NCBI GenBank assembly: GCA_964030785.1
Contig: CAXIQD010000054.1
Location: 124,001-188,000 of the forward strand
Source: Siderastrea siderea
Taxonomy: Eukaryota > Cnidaria > Anthozoa > Scleractinia > Rhizangiidae
Direction: 5' to 3'
Length of the DNA: 64,000 nt
Shown here: in pieces, positions 53,609-64,000 of the stretch
Layout of the letters: every line of letters begins with the position of its first letter
Numbering within the stretch: position 1 is the stretch's first letter
Notes under the pieces: model-generated
The model's database searches: none
What the model was told of the DNA's origin: nothing
The model's input: only the letters and a program-made list of their open reading frames with translations
Translations under genes and position numbers: made by a program

Positions 53609-56200
53609 ATTTACAATTACAGTTCAAGTAGTAAACAAAATAAAGTAAACAATCAAGTAGTGTGTTCCAAAGATGTGGAGGCCTGAGTGGCACAATAAGA
53701 ATGATATCTGAAGCTAAGCTCTCACTTGAGTGACATTCACATTGCTTTAGCATTACAGTGATAGACCATTTCAAATCCTTAAAACCACTAACCAGAGAAG
53801 AATGTTCTGATACACCATAAAAGAACACTGTAAGTTGGTGAATACATGGTGATGGCTTTCACATGTTCATGTATGGTTTCTCAAAATTCTCAAACTAATA
53901 ATTATGTTCTAATTGAATGAGTGGGAAGGTAAGACAAGAAAATGTTTGGCTTAAGGCTTAATGTTTGGCATATCGACCGAATGCAGGAGGTCTGTGTGCC
54001 ATGCCTGAGAGCCAAATACATGGTATTTTACCATCCACCTGGACCTATGAGTGTACATGTAGGTGTTGAAATGGAATGAGACCCCCAGAAAAGCTGAATC
54101 TGAGGTGTTCCCATTTACCAATCAGGAGCTCTAACCACTTTTATTGTACAGAATGAAGCTTACACGAGTCTAGACAGGGATGTAGATAAAAGCCGGCAGC
54201 CGGAAAAAATCGCCAGCTATTCCTAAAAAATTTCCGGCTGATGAATCTTGGAAAGATAATACACAACTGCCGAAATTGAAAACGTGATGCAGAAGCCGCA
54301 AGCGGCTTCTAGTGCCTGCCGCCTATTACAAGTATTCTTCCATCTATTGAAAATTCTAACTACAACCCTGCTAGAAGGAGCTATATTGTAGGTCATTGCT
54401 TACAAGGTCACCATACAGTCAGGATGCCCTCAACACTGCCCTTTCTAGCAAAATGCAGGACATGATGTAGTATGAACCTAGTAAGATTATCTACCTCACT
54501 ACCAGTTTCCTTGCAGCTTAATTTATTTAGTAAAATGTATCATGTAGTTCAGCTGGAGTGCAGAAGGTCAGGGGTTTGATTTAAGTCAAGGGATTATTTA
54601 CTATAAATGTTCTGCTTGCTATACGCAACATGTTGAGCACATTTTAAAAATTTTTAATAATTATGTTTCATCCTGGTTACTCCACCATCTTAAAAAATAT
54701 AATCATTTTTGGTTAATGCATGACCAATCTCTGTAGTTATTTACAATATTTAGCACATGGTGTTTGTTTCAGTGACTGTTCAATATTGTAGTCACAATGT
54801 ACATGTTCATGTAGTCCACTATAATCTACATGAAGTATTCATGTCTTAATAATTCAAGCAGTTATCACCAAGGAGATATTGCCTTGATATGACATGAATC
54901 CATGGAAAAGTTCAACAACTCCAAACTCTGTGTACGTAATTCTGTCATAATCCCTGAAGAAAAGCCTGCGACCCAAAGCCTAATTACATGTTACACGTAC
55001 TACCGGTACGTTTAAAGAAAACAGATCTAAGCAATACAAATTGAAGTGTTACAATGAGGATTCTAATGTATGTGTTTGAGTAACTTACCTGATCAAGTGT
55101 GATGCATTTCTTTGCCATGTACAATGTGAATCAACAAACTGTTTTGCTGTAGAACTGGGAGTACATACAATGTGTACATATGTAGACCCTGAAGAAAAAT
55201 ATTCTGATTAATAACAATTTGGCTCATAAACAATAAAGTTATTTACCATGCACTACTATTAAGCTAAGGTGAACGTAAACCATACTCTAATTCTATTCTT
55301 GTTGAAGGAGCAATGTAGATGTATATGCATGCAGAGGTTCAGTTTTAACTGAAATTTAAGTTCTAGTATGTAACTAACAGTGTGAGCCATCTAGCCCAGT
55401 TTCTTGACGTGTTACAGACTTTTCAATAATTTTGCAATCAAAACAAGAATTAAGGTCATTCCCCCGAAATAAAATTTAACATATGATTTTTGTCAAACTT
55501 TCACTAGTTGTTATCTATCGTCCAATGTTTTGAAATATAAAATAAAAAGAATAGGTCCCCATGTCCGTTCACGAGATATCATCGTCTTAAGTTACCCCAT
55601 AATTCCATGCAATTTTTCCTGACAAAACACATGTGTATTTGATCAGTTTATGCTACTTTCCATTGGAACAGGAAGCACATAATTAAAGCAAATCTTGAAA
55701 CAATCTACTAGATGGAAATACCGATAACAAGGAACAATTTACTAGATGTTTTATGGCAGATGCTCGAAGAATCAGAAGAAATTGACTTCAAACCTTCCTC
55801 ATGTGCGTGTTCTCGAGGTCGTGATTTCATCTCCATGAGTAATGTGTTTCTAGCAATAACCTTTTTTTTGAACATGTGTTTTTTTCTAACTCTTTGAACA
55901 AAAAGAGGATGAATGGTAGGTCAAAAATAAGTGGAAAAAAAGATAGGTCACCATGCTTGTTTAAGAGTAAATGACCTTTCTTTTCCCTGGTGAGCTTAGC
56001 CTCATAGGAAATCCATTACTCCCTGGACATACGCACGCTTTGAGCGCGCGCCAATGACACCACAAATCGTGCGCATTTAAAGGATGCACAATGCAATACA
56101 GGGCAATGACCTTAAAAAAATTAGTGTGATACAAAAGATGTTCAGTAAGTTTAATTAATATTTGGTTCATGCCAGTCATGCAAAGAACTTACTAGAATCT
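53609..56200. other. Interior of the large element, left part; no gene
   Basis: A ~150-bp palindromic repeat at about 53905-54050 (gagtgggaaggtaagacaag...) has a relative at 60475-60595. A tRNA-like remnant lies at about 54543-54585 (A-box-like TAGTTCAGCTGG, B-box-like GGTTTGATT). No coding region. Confidence 0.5.
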
Positions 56201-57410
56201 AGCCTGCGAGCAGGCTCACTTAGTGTGCTATTCGTGCAAGTATGTTGGCGGCGGAAGTTGGCAAGCAAAGCGGGCCAGCGAGAATGGTGCGAGGAAAAGT
56301 GAGCCTGCAGAAAAGCCACTGAATTTGGAATTCTCCGCATTCATCCATGAACGCAGCATTCTGATTGGTTTGAAATGACACATGATAACAGACTTTATTA
56401 TTGTGACAAATAACAAGCAAAGTGGTGTTACTGGTTGTCACCTTTCTCGGTTTCTTAGACTGCGAGCAGTATCTTTCTTATTCTAATTTTAGCGGGAAGG
56501 AAAATAGGACAACTGTTCACAGTCTGTCAGTTTTTCAATCGATTCAATTTCTTAACGTGACTCAGCTGGTTGCGTCTGGTTAGCGATTGCAGTTTTGTGT
56601 AATTTTTTGGAATATCAGCCACACTGGTTTTAGTGCATGGTGGTTTTCAAGCCTATCTTCTTGGGATCTCTGTAATGATAGGAAATGTAACATCTTTTTT
56701 TGACCATGCAATGGGCATTATCTTGCAGTCATTGTTACACTGAGTTCGGTTATTTGTCATTGTGGGAAGATGGTATTGCTTGTTCCTGGTTACAGATGTT
56801 TGCAACGCATAATGTAAGGGGATTAGTCTTCTGAGGTAGCAGCTCGATACTCTTTGTTATTGCAAGTTTCATATCCCTGGAGTTTGATATTTTTAACTTC
56901 TACAGTGTATATTGATTTCGAATAGAACACATTTTTAAAATGTACACTTTCAAAAAAGTCCTTTGTCCCATTTTATTTGTTGTAGGACTTCGTCGCTCCA
57001 CCGCTTCGCAGCCTAAAAAGCTTGCTCCACTCACTTTATGGCTTTTGTGCTCTGAAACTCGCGAGGTCGACTTGTGGCAAGTCTAATTTAAACGCGGCAA
57101 AAATTGTCAACTGTGTTTATAATTTTCTTTTACACTATTCTGGCACACTCATAAAGAACTCGATCCTCTCGAGTGTGAAAATCTGCTGTGGCATTTGTTT
57201 AAATTTTGCTTCGCTTGCTGATTGGTTAGATAATTGATACCTTGACAGTTAAGACTTGTCACCTCACAGGGGCGGAATTCAAAATTCAACGGCTTTCGTG
57301 CAGGCTCACTTTTCCTCGCCCCATTCTTCTCGCTGGCTCGCTTTGCTCACCGACTTCTGCCGCCAAGATACTCGCGCGAATAGCACACTAAGTGTGCCTG
57401 CTCGCAGGCT
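56201..57410. mobile_element. 1,210-bp element with about 145-bp terminal inverted repeats
   Basis: AGCCTGCGAGCAGGCTCACT at the left; the right end inverted reads AGCCTGCGAGCAGGCACACT. Similarity continues for about 145 bp (TTAGTGTGCTATTCG, GGCGGC, GCCAGCGAGAA, GCGAGGAAAAGTGAGCCTGC). The first 13 bases are themselves palindromic (GCCTGCGAGCAGGC). The interior is non-coding. Nested inside the 9.27-kb element. Confidence 0.85.
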
Positions 57411-59510
57411 AACTAGAGTCAGTTCAACACACTTTACACAGGGCACGAAATTGCGCCTAATAAAGTTGCCAATGTGCCTAAACTTTCTGCATTGTCAACC
57501 AAATCCTGAAAATTCGTTGCCAAATTGGTAACAAGAATTCTTCATCACACCCTACCCAAAGACCATGTGAATTTTTCAGTTATAAAATGGGGTTGGAAGG
57601 CCTGCACGACTCCTACACTGTACTTCACATCTTTGTCCACTGCACTTTATATACATGTGTGTATCTCAGTCTTTCGACCAATGCTGCTTCTTGCATTTTT
57701 GTAGTGGGTTTAGTTTGGAGGATTTTCAAATGGTGACTGAATTGAGCATTACAACTTAAAATAATGTCGCTTTCCAAGACTTTGTTCTTGAGGTCACATC
57801 AATCTTTCTCAGATCACTATATGATGGAGTTCAGTTAAATACATGTATGACCTCGGATTGTCTGTTAAGCGACATACAAGGTATGTTGAATTTACCTCAT
57901 TTAAGAACTCGATAGGTTTTTCAGCCTCTCATATTTCAATTTGTCACAGACAATTATTAAAGAATCTAAATTACTATAATCTGCAACATGATGAGTTTCT
58001 TTCCTGATGTTTGTAATGCCCGGTCCAGCTTAATATTGTGTTTAATTCTGTCGCAGGATGTTGTGTTTCGCATCACGGAGTGTGATCCAAAGACCCCTTT
58101 CGTCAAGAAATTGAAGTTTTAACATTTTTAAAGCTATGCAACATGTAATAGATGGCTGAACTCTGCTTCAAACAAACATGTGTCTTTAACCCTCTTGACA
58201 ATGTGAGTTTCACGTTTTGGGGTTTTATATGCCCACATGATAAATTATTGCTCAGTACATGTATCTAGGCACACACTGGACATTCACAAATGCTTGGAAC
58301 AAACCCATGAATCTGGTAACCACTTTAAAATTGTTGATTAGATTGGTTGATTGAAAGGAAACTTTTAGAAATGCACAAAATTCCACCTTAAGCCACTGGA
58401 GCATTGTCAAATGCAAATGGCAAAGACCTGAAGTTGCTATTATGTTGCTATTATTCTAGGTCTCATTCTAATTTTAAGAAATCATGTTGTTACATATCAG
58501 TATCTTTGATTTAAAAAATCAATAATATATTTAAATCACACAAAACGTTTAAGAACTCACTCCTTCTAAACTGGCAAATGTATGTTCATTTCAAGTTCAA
58601 TCGCCTTTGACTGGTCATTGAAGAACAATTTACAGATGTAGGCTTTTAATGCATTCAATTTAATGTGCTCACATATCTGAGAGAAACTGAATTGTTGCTT
58701 AGCGTGTAGGCAACATGAAATTACCTTCAAATAAACAGTATGAAAAGCGTTAGTCACTCTACTAACACATGGTTTTGAATTCGTTATTACTTTTAACCAG
58801 TGAGAATTAACACTGTCCACCCTAGGGGCAATTTTACTGAACAACGGCCCTTTCGATTTCTGTTCCTTGAAGAATTGCACGCTTTACACACTGTATTAAG
58901 GCTTGTTACACTCATTTGGCAGAATGTCGCAAAGAAGGGAACTAATTTGTTTAAGCCCTCGATAGAGAATAAAATGTAAGTTACTCACCTTGAAATCGGT
59001 TAGTCCGTTTACAACCATCTTGAATCGAACAATTATCCACCATCTTTACAATCAACTTCCACTGAAGCAATTTGGGTTGAGCCTCACTTATCGTAAGCGA
59101 AAGTAGTCCAAAAGGATAGTGTAATAAACCATTTTCGCGTATGATAAACTTGCAACTCTTTGCACATTGATCAACGTAATTTGAAAATGGCCGCCTCACC
59201 GGTAAGACAGCCATGCGACCGGGCCGCTTTCAGGAGGTCATGTGACTTACAACCGCACGCTTCAAAATTGCAGGCGCGCGTAACCAGTGACCAGTGATTC
59301 TTTGCTGGAGTGTTCGGATTGTTTGTATTTGGTGGCTATCGCCGTGTCGTTTATGTACGCCAGAAAGGAAAACATGGATAGTTTTTTTATTCCAGTGGTT
59401 GAAGAGTTGTAGTATTCGATGCAGAGCTACCTTCTCTTACATAAAGGTACAGTATTAATCTTTAATTTCTTGAACAGATTCTAAACTATGTCTTATGCAG
59501 TTGGACGCCA
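57411..59510. other. Interior of the large element, right part; no gene
   Basis: AT-rich, only short ORFs. No splice-supported coding or recognised repeat. Confidence 0.5.
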
Positions 59511-59512
59511 TT

Positions 59513-59710
59513 GGGCCATTCCATTTCATGTATGCACCCCCACTAAAAAAGGGAGATGTTTTTGAGAGATCAAAGGAACCGACATAGCTACTCCTTCATA
59601 AATGACTTTTGAAACCCCCTCCCTTCCCTTTTAGGATTTCCCTGTACCTCAATGGGAGTGGGGGGGGGGGAGGGGGGGGGGAGTTGCAGGCATTACATGG
59701 AATGGCCCAT
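59513..59710. mobile_element. 198-bp MITE with GGGCCATTCCAT termini and G-rich core
   Basis: GGGCCATTCCATTTCATGT at the left and ACATGGAATGGCCC at the right. The core has GGGGGGGGGG-A-GGGGGGGGGG-type runs at about 59650-59680, a strong G-quadruplex candidate, and CCCC runs on the other side. Confidence 0.7.
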
Positions 59711-60045
59711 TTTGTGTCGACAGAAAAGCTGAGTATGGCGCCCACACATAAACATCCTGTGAAAAAAGGGAGCTTCATTTGAAACATATTCAAATTTTAA
59801 TAATGAGTTAGACTTTTAGAGGAATATAGAATATAATTCGGAGATATCGACTTTTCTTACCATTGAATAGGTTGAATAAAAGAATTATTTGTATGCTTGA
59901 GTTTATACAGCTTTATATCATCAAGGAGCACTCTCGTTCTGCAACCAGTTCAGAAACGATCTTTACAACAGCTCCCTTTGTATACAGTGCAGCAGCACAA
60001 ACATTACTCGCAGTTATTAACGCAACTTATGCAGTTGCGAAATAA

Positions 60046-60112
60046 CTGCGAGGATCTTCTTTACATTTATTTTCTTTATTCCGCAGTTCAAATATATGAA
60101 TTTCATATATTC
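60046..60112 (+). repeat. SINE tail shared with 33635-33690
   Basis: ctgcgaggatc...ttccgcagttcaaatatatgaatttcatata closely matches the tail of the tRNA-related SINE at 33510-33700. Confidence 0.6.
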
Positions 60113-60474
60113 ATAATTTCACAAACATTACTATTAATCAAACTGTTACTCAGTCAAAAGATTGGATACAGCTGACCCTGTGGTCAACAAGCAAAAAATT
60201 AAGAATATCTGACCCCATTTGCATGTCATTGAATAAGAATGGTCTCTTTTGTTCATATTCAAAACATTGATGCACTTGTAAATAAGTGGCTGGGGGTTCT
60301 TAAATCCCTTCCTCGACATTACCCACTGTTGTATTCATTTTCTTTACTAACATGAAATCCACAAGAAAGTGAAGTTATTAGAGTGAAATAATCACAAGGT
60401 CCTGTCATCAATCACGTGATACGCTCTTAAAAGTCGTTGTTGTGTAATTGTCTCCTAATAATAATATGTACTTA

Positions 60475-60595
60475 TTGACTGAGTGGGAGGGCTGGATGGG
60501 AAAGTATTTGGCTCTAGCGCATGGAATACGGGCAGAGTAGTTCCATGCGCCATGACCGAGATCCAAATATTTTGCCGTCCGGCCTGACCTAACTT
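60475..60595. repeat. Palindromic repeat related to 53905-54050
   Basis: gagtgggagggctggatgggaaagtatttggctc pairs with the later gatccaaatattttgccgtccggcc. The central GCGCATGG..CCATGCGCC also pairs. A second, more diverged copy lies at 53905-54050. Confidence 0.6.
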
Positions 60596-61494
60596 ACAGC
60601 GTAGTCAAGAAGTATTTTATCATACCACCATTTTAAGGCTGAATTTGATTGGAAAGTTACGGAAAGGTCTTGATAAATACTAAATGAATGAAGACTTGCG
60701 TGCACACTATAGTAATCAGGTGACAATGTGTGTGGAGCTGGACAGCTCTTCTGGACCAGCTCACACCAACCTGCATGTATCTGCCCCTACACACATCATC
60801 TCCTGAGTATGTTTTCAATAAAATTGCATGAGTGAGGTCGTGTGCTGGTATGATAATAGTATTTATTTGAAGGCATCATTTCATGACTTCTCGTTTACTT
60901 TTATTTTATTCTTTATTTTCAGAGGTAAATTTCAACTGGCAAAGAAGAGGACATTGTGGAAAAAAGTGTTCTTTCTCAAAGAGAACTCTGCAAATCCATG
61001 CCTAGTACACTGCCTAACTTCAATGGAGTGTGGTTGAAGCTGTGTCATGAACAATATTTTTTTAAAGATACTTTACAGTTACTTGTGTCATGGACAATTT
61101 TTAAGGATATACTTTTTTTGTGAACAGAAAATAGTAGCATAATAAGATGCTTTTGCTGCTTTGGTACATGTATGTATTCATCCTTTATTCAGTTGGTGTC
61201 CTCAATTCAACAAGCGAACTAACACATAATTTACACAAGGAATTTATTTATTTATTAATTTTTGAGTCATGTATGTACCTTTCAATTTTGTTTGCCTGAC
61301 CTGTCCTCAAAGGTTCAGGAATACCTCAATGATTAGAAAACAAGTTAAGACTTGTTTGACTGTGTGATACATTAAATGTCCTTTTTATAACTTCCTGGAA
61401 GTTCCAAAGACATTTTACTGAAATATCCTCAACTTGAAGTCTGTCAAGTATTTAAGTCAGGGACTTAAAGTTGCTATTCCAAGTAAATTGCCAA

Positions 61495-61805
61495 TATTTC
61501 TCATATTTAATTTAGTCATTCCTATTTATTCTCATAAATTCCCAACCATTTTTATTAGCCCAAGCCATTTAATTTAACCATTCCCATATATTCTCAGACA
61601 TTCCCAAGCCCTTTCATTATCAGTTTTGGTATTATTGGGAATTCCTAGGAATTTCTAATAATTCCAAGTACAGTTTTAACACATTGCCATATATTCCCAG
61701 AAATTCCAAGCTTTTATGTTTTTCCTAATTTGCATGTCTTGGAATCGTTTGGAGTTCCTAGGAATTCTTAAGAATTCCTAGGAATTCCATCTTTTCTGGG
61801 AATTC
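61495..61805. repeat. AATTCCTAGGAATTCC palindromic array, right
   Basis: Mirror of the left array: ATTCCCA-type repeats first, then GGAATTCCTAGGAATT palindromes ending 12 bases before the terminal TTCGCAAGGG. Confidence 0.85.
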
Positions 61806-62148
61806 AGTTCGCAAGGGTAGGTTTCCATCGTTTGGTGTAATAATATTTTCTTTGGGGAATAAAGCAAAAAATGACACTTCTGACGTTTTATTTTCGCATT
61901 TTTAGTATGTTCATTAGTATCTGTAGTCCATTTTGTTGTCATCCTTTTGTTCAGTTCTGTAACTACATTTAATTATTTATACGTCCTTTGATTATTTTAG
62001 TGTACTTCGTTAGTGCCTTTGATGTATCTATTGTTTGTCATTGGTCTGTTATGTAATCGCCTTTATTGCTGTATTGTTACTTCAGGTTTCGCAGCTTTTG
62101 GTTATCTATTTGTTTTGAATTTTTTCTTCCTTTTTTGTTGTATTGCAG

Positions 62149-62719
62149 AGCTTTGCAACAGGAACTTGCAGTAAGCGATGACGAGGGCTCCCAATTTTCT
62201 TCCCTGACCGAAAATGTTGTTCGTCTTCGTGTGGTTAACAAAGATTTCAGGGCAATGATGGTAAACTCTGTTTCCGAGCTACGCCGAGCTGGCCTCATGA
62301 TTGACACCTTCGGCCTGGATGACAACGTGCCCAGTACAACGCAGACATCAGTCTCCCCTTCTTTGCACAAGCCACTTTCCAACCCGGTGACGGTTCTGTG
62401 CAACGACATACAGCTGGCAATGAGAAAATTGCACTACACCATCTATCGCGGAGACATTTACAAGCAAGTGGCCAAGGCACACTTCACGTTTCAATACCTA
62501 TGTTCGATGAAGACGTTTCTGCAGAGTTTGATGGGCAACGAAGCGTTTAAAGATCGCCTCATTCAACACATACAACGTGTATTACCAATAATGAGTGAAC
62601 CAGAAAGCTCCCTGATGCCCCAACTCAAAATAGAGAGAGATCTCATAGAAGTCAACGACGGTTGGTTGTGGAGCTTTTCTTCTGGATCTTTCGTTCAAGG
62701 AATTATACCAGAATCACAG
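62149..62719 (+). CDS. SF3 helicase protein copy 2, second visible exon
   Basis: Acceptor tgtattgcag after a strong T-rich tract; donor CAG|GTGCGA. It encodes ALQQELAVSDDEGSQFSSL, VVRLRVVNKDF and, further on, PVTVLCNDIQLAMRKLHYTI, RGDIYKQVAKAHFTFQYLCS and ERDLIEVNDGW. This matches copy 1 residues about 185-370 (VVRLQVVGTSF, IVVAINDIERAMEKLGYALY, INYDLIEVNGGW). Entry phase matches the CG left by the exon at 52372; exit is phase 0. The region is upstream of the helicase domain and may be an origin-binding or oligomerisation region; no known fold is recognised. Confidence 0.8.
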
Positions 62720-63037
62720 GTGCGAATCAATAATTTTCAAGAAATTGTTTATTATTCTTTTCTAAAACGTGAAGTTTGGAGCTCGTAATTTACCTATTGT
62801 TGACACCCAAAGTCACAGCTTCCGTTTGATTCGATCGCAAAGGAACTAACTTAATAAATGGTAAAAATTTCTTTTCAGATCTCCTGCTCATGGAAATAAT
62901 ACTTACTCAGAGTCAAGTGTTTTTCTGTATTTTTTTGGATAATGAAACATTGGAGAGTAGACAGGCAAAGTATTAATGTAGTATGTCACAGATAAAAGAA
63001 TATATATTCATGTCATATTTTCTCTCTTACCTTGCAG

Positions 63038-64000
63038 AAAGGAATAACCTCCCCGAGAGCATTCGTGGACTACGATCACACCAAAGATCCCGAACCCAAA
63101 TACTTCGAAGAGATCCTACGAAACAGCCTCTCCGAAGATGACATCAAGAGGTTCTGCACAGATTTCCTGGCTTTGTTCCGACCCAAACCGCACAAGCAAC
63201 CAGTGGCATGCGCAATTGGTCCCGCCGACAGTGGCAAGACAAGTCTGTTCTCACCCGTTTTCCAAATAGTGCCGTTAAATCGAATTGCTCGAGTAACAAA
63301 ACAGAAAAACTTTAACAAAGCCATGATCGACAGATACACCGAAGTGATCTTCCTTGACGAAGCCTTTGCGGGATTACTTGACGTGGATGATTGGAAAATC
63401 ATCTGTCAGGGAGGTTTTACATCCCACGATGCGAAATGGAAAAACGCAGAGGGATTTCTCTGCACAGCGACGATGTTCGTTACATGCCAGGCCGATATGG
63501 ACTTTGGCGCCGACCACAACGAAGCGATGGACAGACGCTTGAACAGATATTTCTTTAAGAGTCTTCCGAGTGTCGTACCTGAGGCAAACAACTGGTTACG
63601 AGAACACGCCATGGACTGCATTGCATGGGCCCAGAAGATAGCAGGGAACAGCCAACAAAATGCAGTCACGACGCCATCTGCGCAGGAAGGCGGCTTGCCC
63701 CAAGAGGAATTGGAAAACATCCTTGGTGTATCCCTAGATGAAAAAGACGTGGAAGGATCTACTCAGCCCGGGTGCAGCAGAGAAAACGAGTTCCAGTCAG
63801 GGGAGTCTTCCCATGAATCCGACACTAGCGAAACTAGCGGATTAGAAACACTTCGTCGGGAAGAGGAAACTACAGATAAAGAGGGTTTAAGAGGACGACA
63901 ACTGGCTATTATGTTGCAAAGCAAAGAAAGAGTCAACCGAGTGAGAAAGCGCACATCAGAAGCAATTCGCAACCGTCGTCTGGCTGATCGTCGCAGCTTT
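63038..64000 (+). CDS. SF3 helicase protein copy 2, helicase exon, runs off the window
   Basis: Acceptor cttaccttgcag; the frame is open to the edge. Walker A GPADSGKT (63218-63241), Walker B VIFLDEAF, QGGFTSHDAKWK, motif C region MFVTCQADMDFG, Arg-finger candidates in DRRLNRYFF. All align with copy 1 (about half the residues identical by eye across the helicase), followed by an acidic, Ser-rich tail. The sensor Asn of motif C in copy 1 (TCQTN) is Asp here (TCQAD), which may weaken ATP hydrolysis or be a lineage variant. The copy has introns where copy 1 has none. Confidence 0.85.

Larger units (their letters stand above)
59711..61494. other. Rest of the large element before the right array; no gene
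   Basis: Apart from the SINE tail and the palindromic repeat listed separately, only short unsupported ORFs are seen (for example 60828-61037). Confidence 0.5.
52545..61817. mobile_element. 9.27-kb inverted-repeat element filling intron 1 of SF3 copy 2
   Basis: The left end TA|CCCTTGCGAA (52545) and right end TTCGCAAGGG|TA (61817) are inverse, with TA on both sides. Just inside both ends lie palindromic AGGAATTCCTAGGAATTCC-type arrays (52560-52820 and 61625-61800). Further in are GGGAAT repeats on the left (52835-52915) and the complementary ATTCCC repeats on the right (61495-61620), so the order is mirrored. No transposase gene was found inside. It is therefore a large non-autonomous or decayed element. 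Confidence 0.7.

Overview
The window reads as nuclear DNA of an animal, most likely a cnidarian and probably a stony coral or another anthozoan. Genes have many short exons with GT-AG introns. Microsatellites, minisatellites and small inverted-repeat transposons are dense, and several repeat-borne families typical of anthozoan genomes occur (a P2X7 C-terminal domain protein, a KIAA1958/DUF3504-like fossil, a Kolobok-like transposase relative). No bacterial-style operon, rRNA gene, complete tRNA gene or CRISPR array was seen. The taxon is an inference.

Minus strand, 42545 to 1: one very large gene fills two thirds of the window. I identify it as an RNF213 (mysterin)-like giant AAA+/RING E3 ubiquitin ligase, of which only the N-terminal part is present, about 1,180 codons. 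A CBM20 carbohydrate-binding domain is split over the first two exons seen. The last exons carry blocks I recognise from vertebrate RNF213 (VDLALISAGESD; LEWLKTVKESHGSV). Codon phase closes at every junction I tested except one. Positions 158-5040 repeat 5241-8879 at near identity, and a 200-N gap lies exactly between the copies. This looks like two unmerged haplotype contigs rather than a real tandem duplication. The introns are full of insertions: a 4.4 kb long-arm foldback element (37514-41895), a 30-bp-period minisatellite (28.5-30.7 kb), TTAA- and TTA-flanked MITEs, tRNA-related SINE pieces and a recombinase fossil. The 11.3 kb intron also hosts two other gene-like units: a transposase-like gene on + (13505-16429) and a decayed P2X7-tail gene on - (18343-19466).

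Plus strand, 44558 to the right edge: two paralogous genes encode superfamily-3 (SF3) helicases. The first (44558-47554) has one short intron, a TATA box, a polyA signal and a 911-residue product with intact Walker A, Walker B and motif C. The second is split into at least three exons (51894-52372, 62149-62719, 63038-64000 and beyond). Its first visible intron is 9.8 kb and is almost entirely a 9.27 kb inverted-repeat element. Between the two, tail to tail with the first, lies a minus-strand tyrosine recombinase with a C2H2 finger and a C-terminal Myb/SANT-like domain (47922-49605). It is broken by frameshifts, one just upstream of the catalytic tyrosine. The SF3 helicase plus tyrosine recombinase pair is the best candidate here for an undescribed mobile or virus-derived system.

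Around this pair the DNA is rich in unusual repeats: a 600-bp near-perfect palindrome whose microsatellite core is itself symmetrical, a GGAAC/GTTCC pentamer array, and a 116-bp unit repeated in both orientations.
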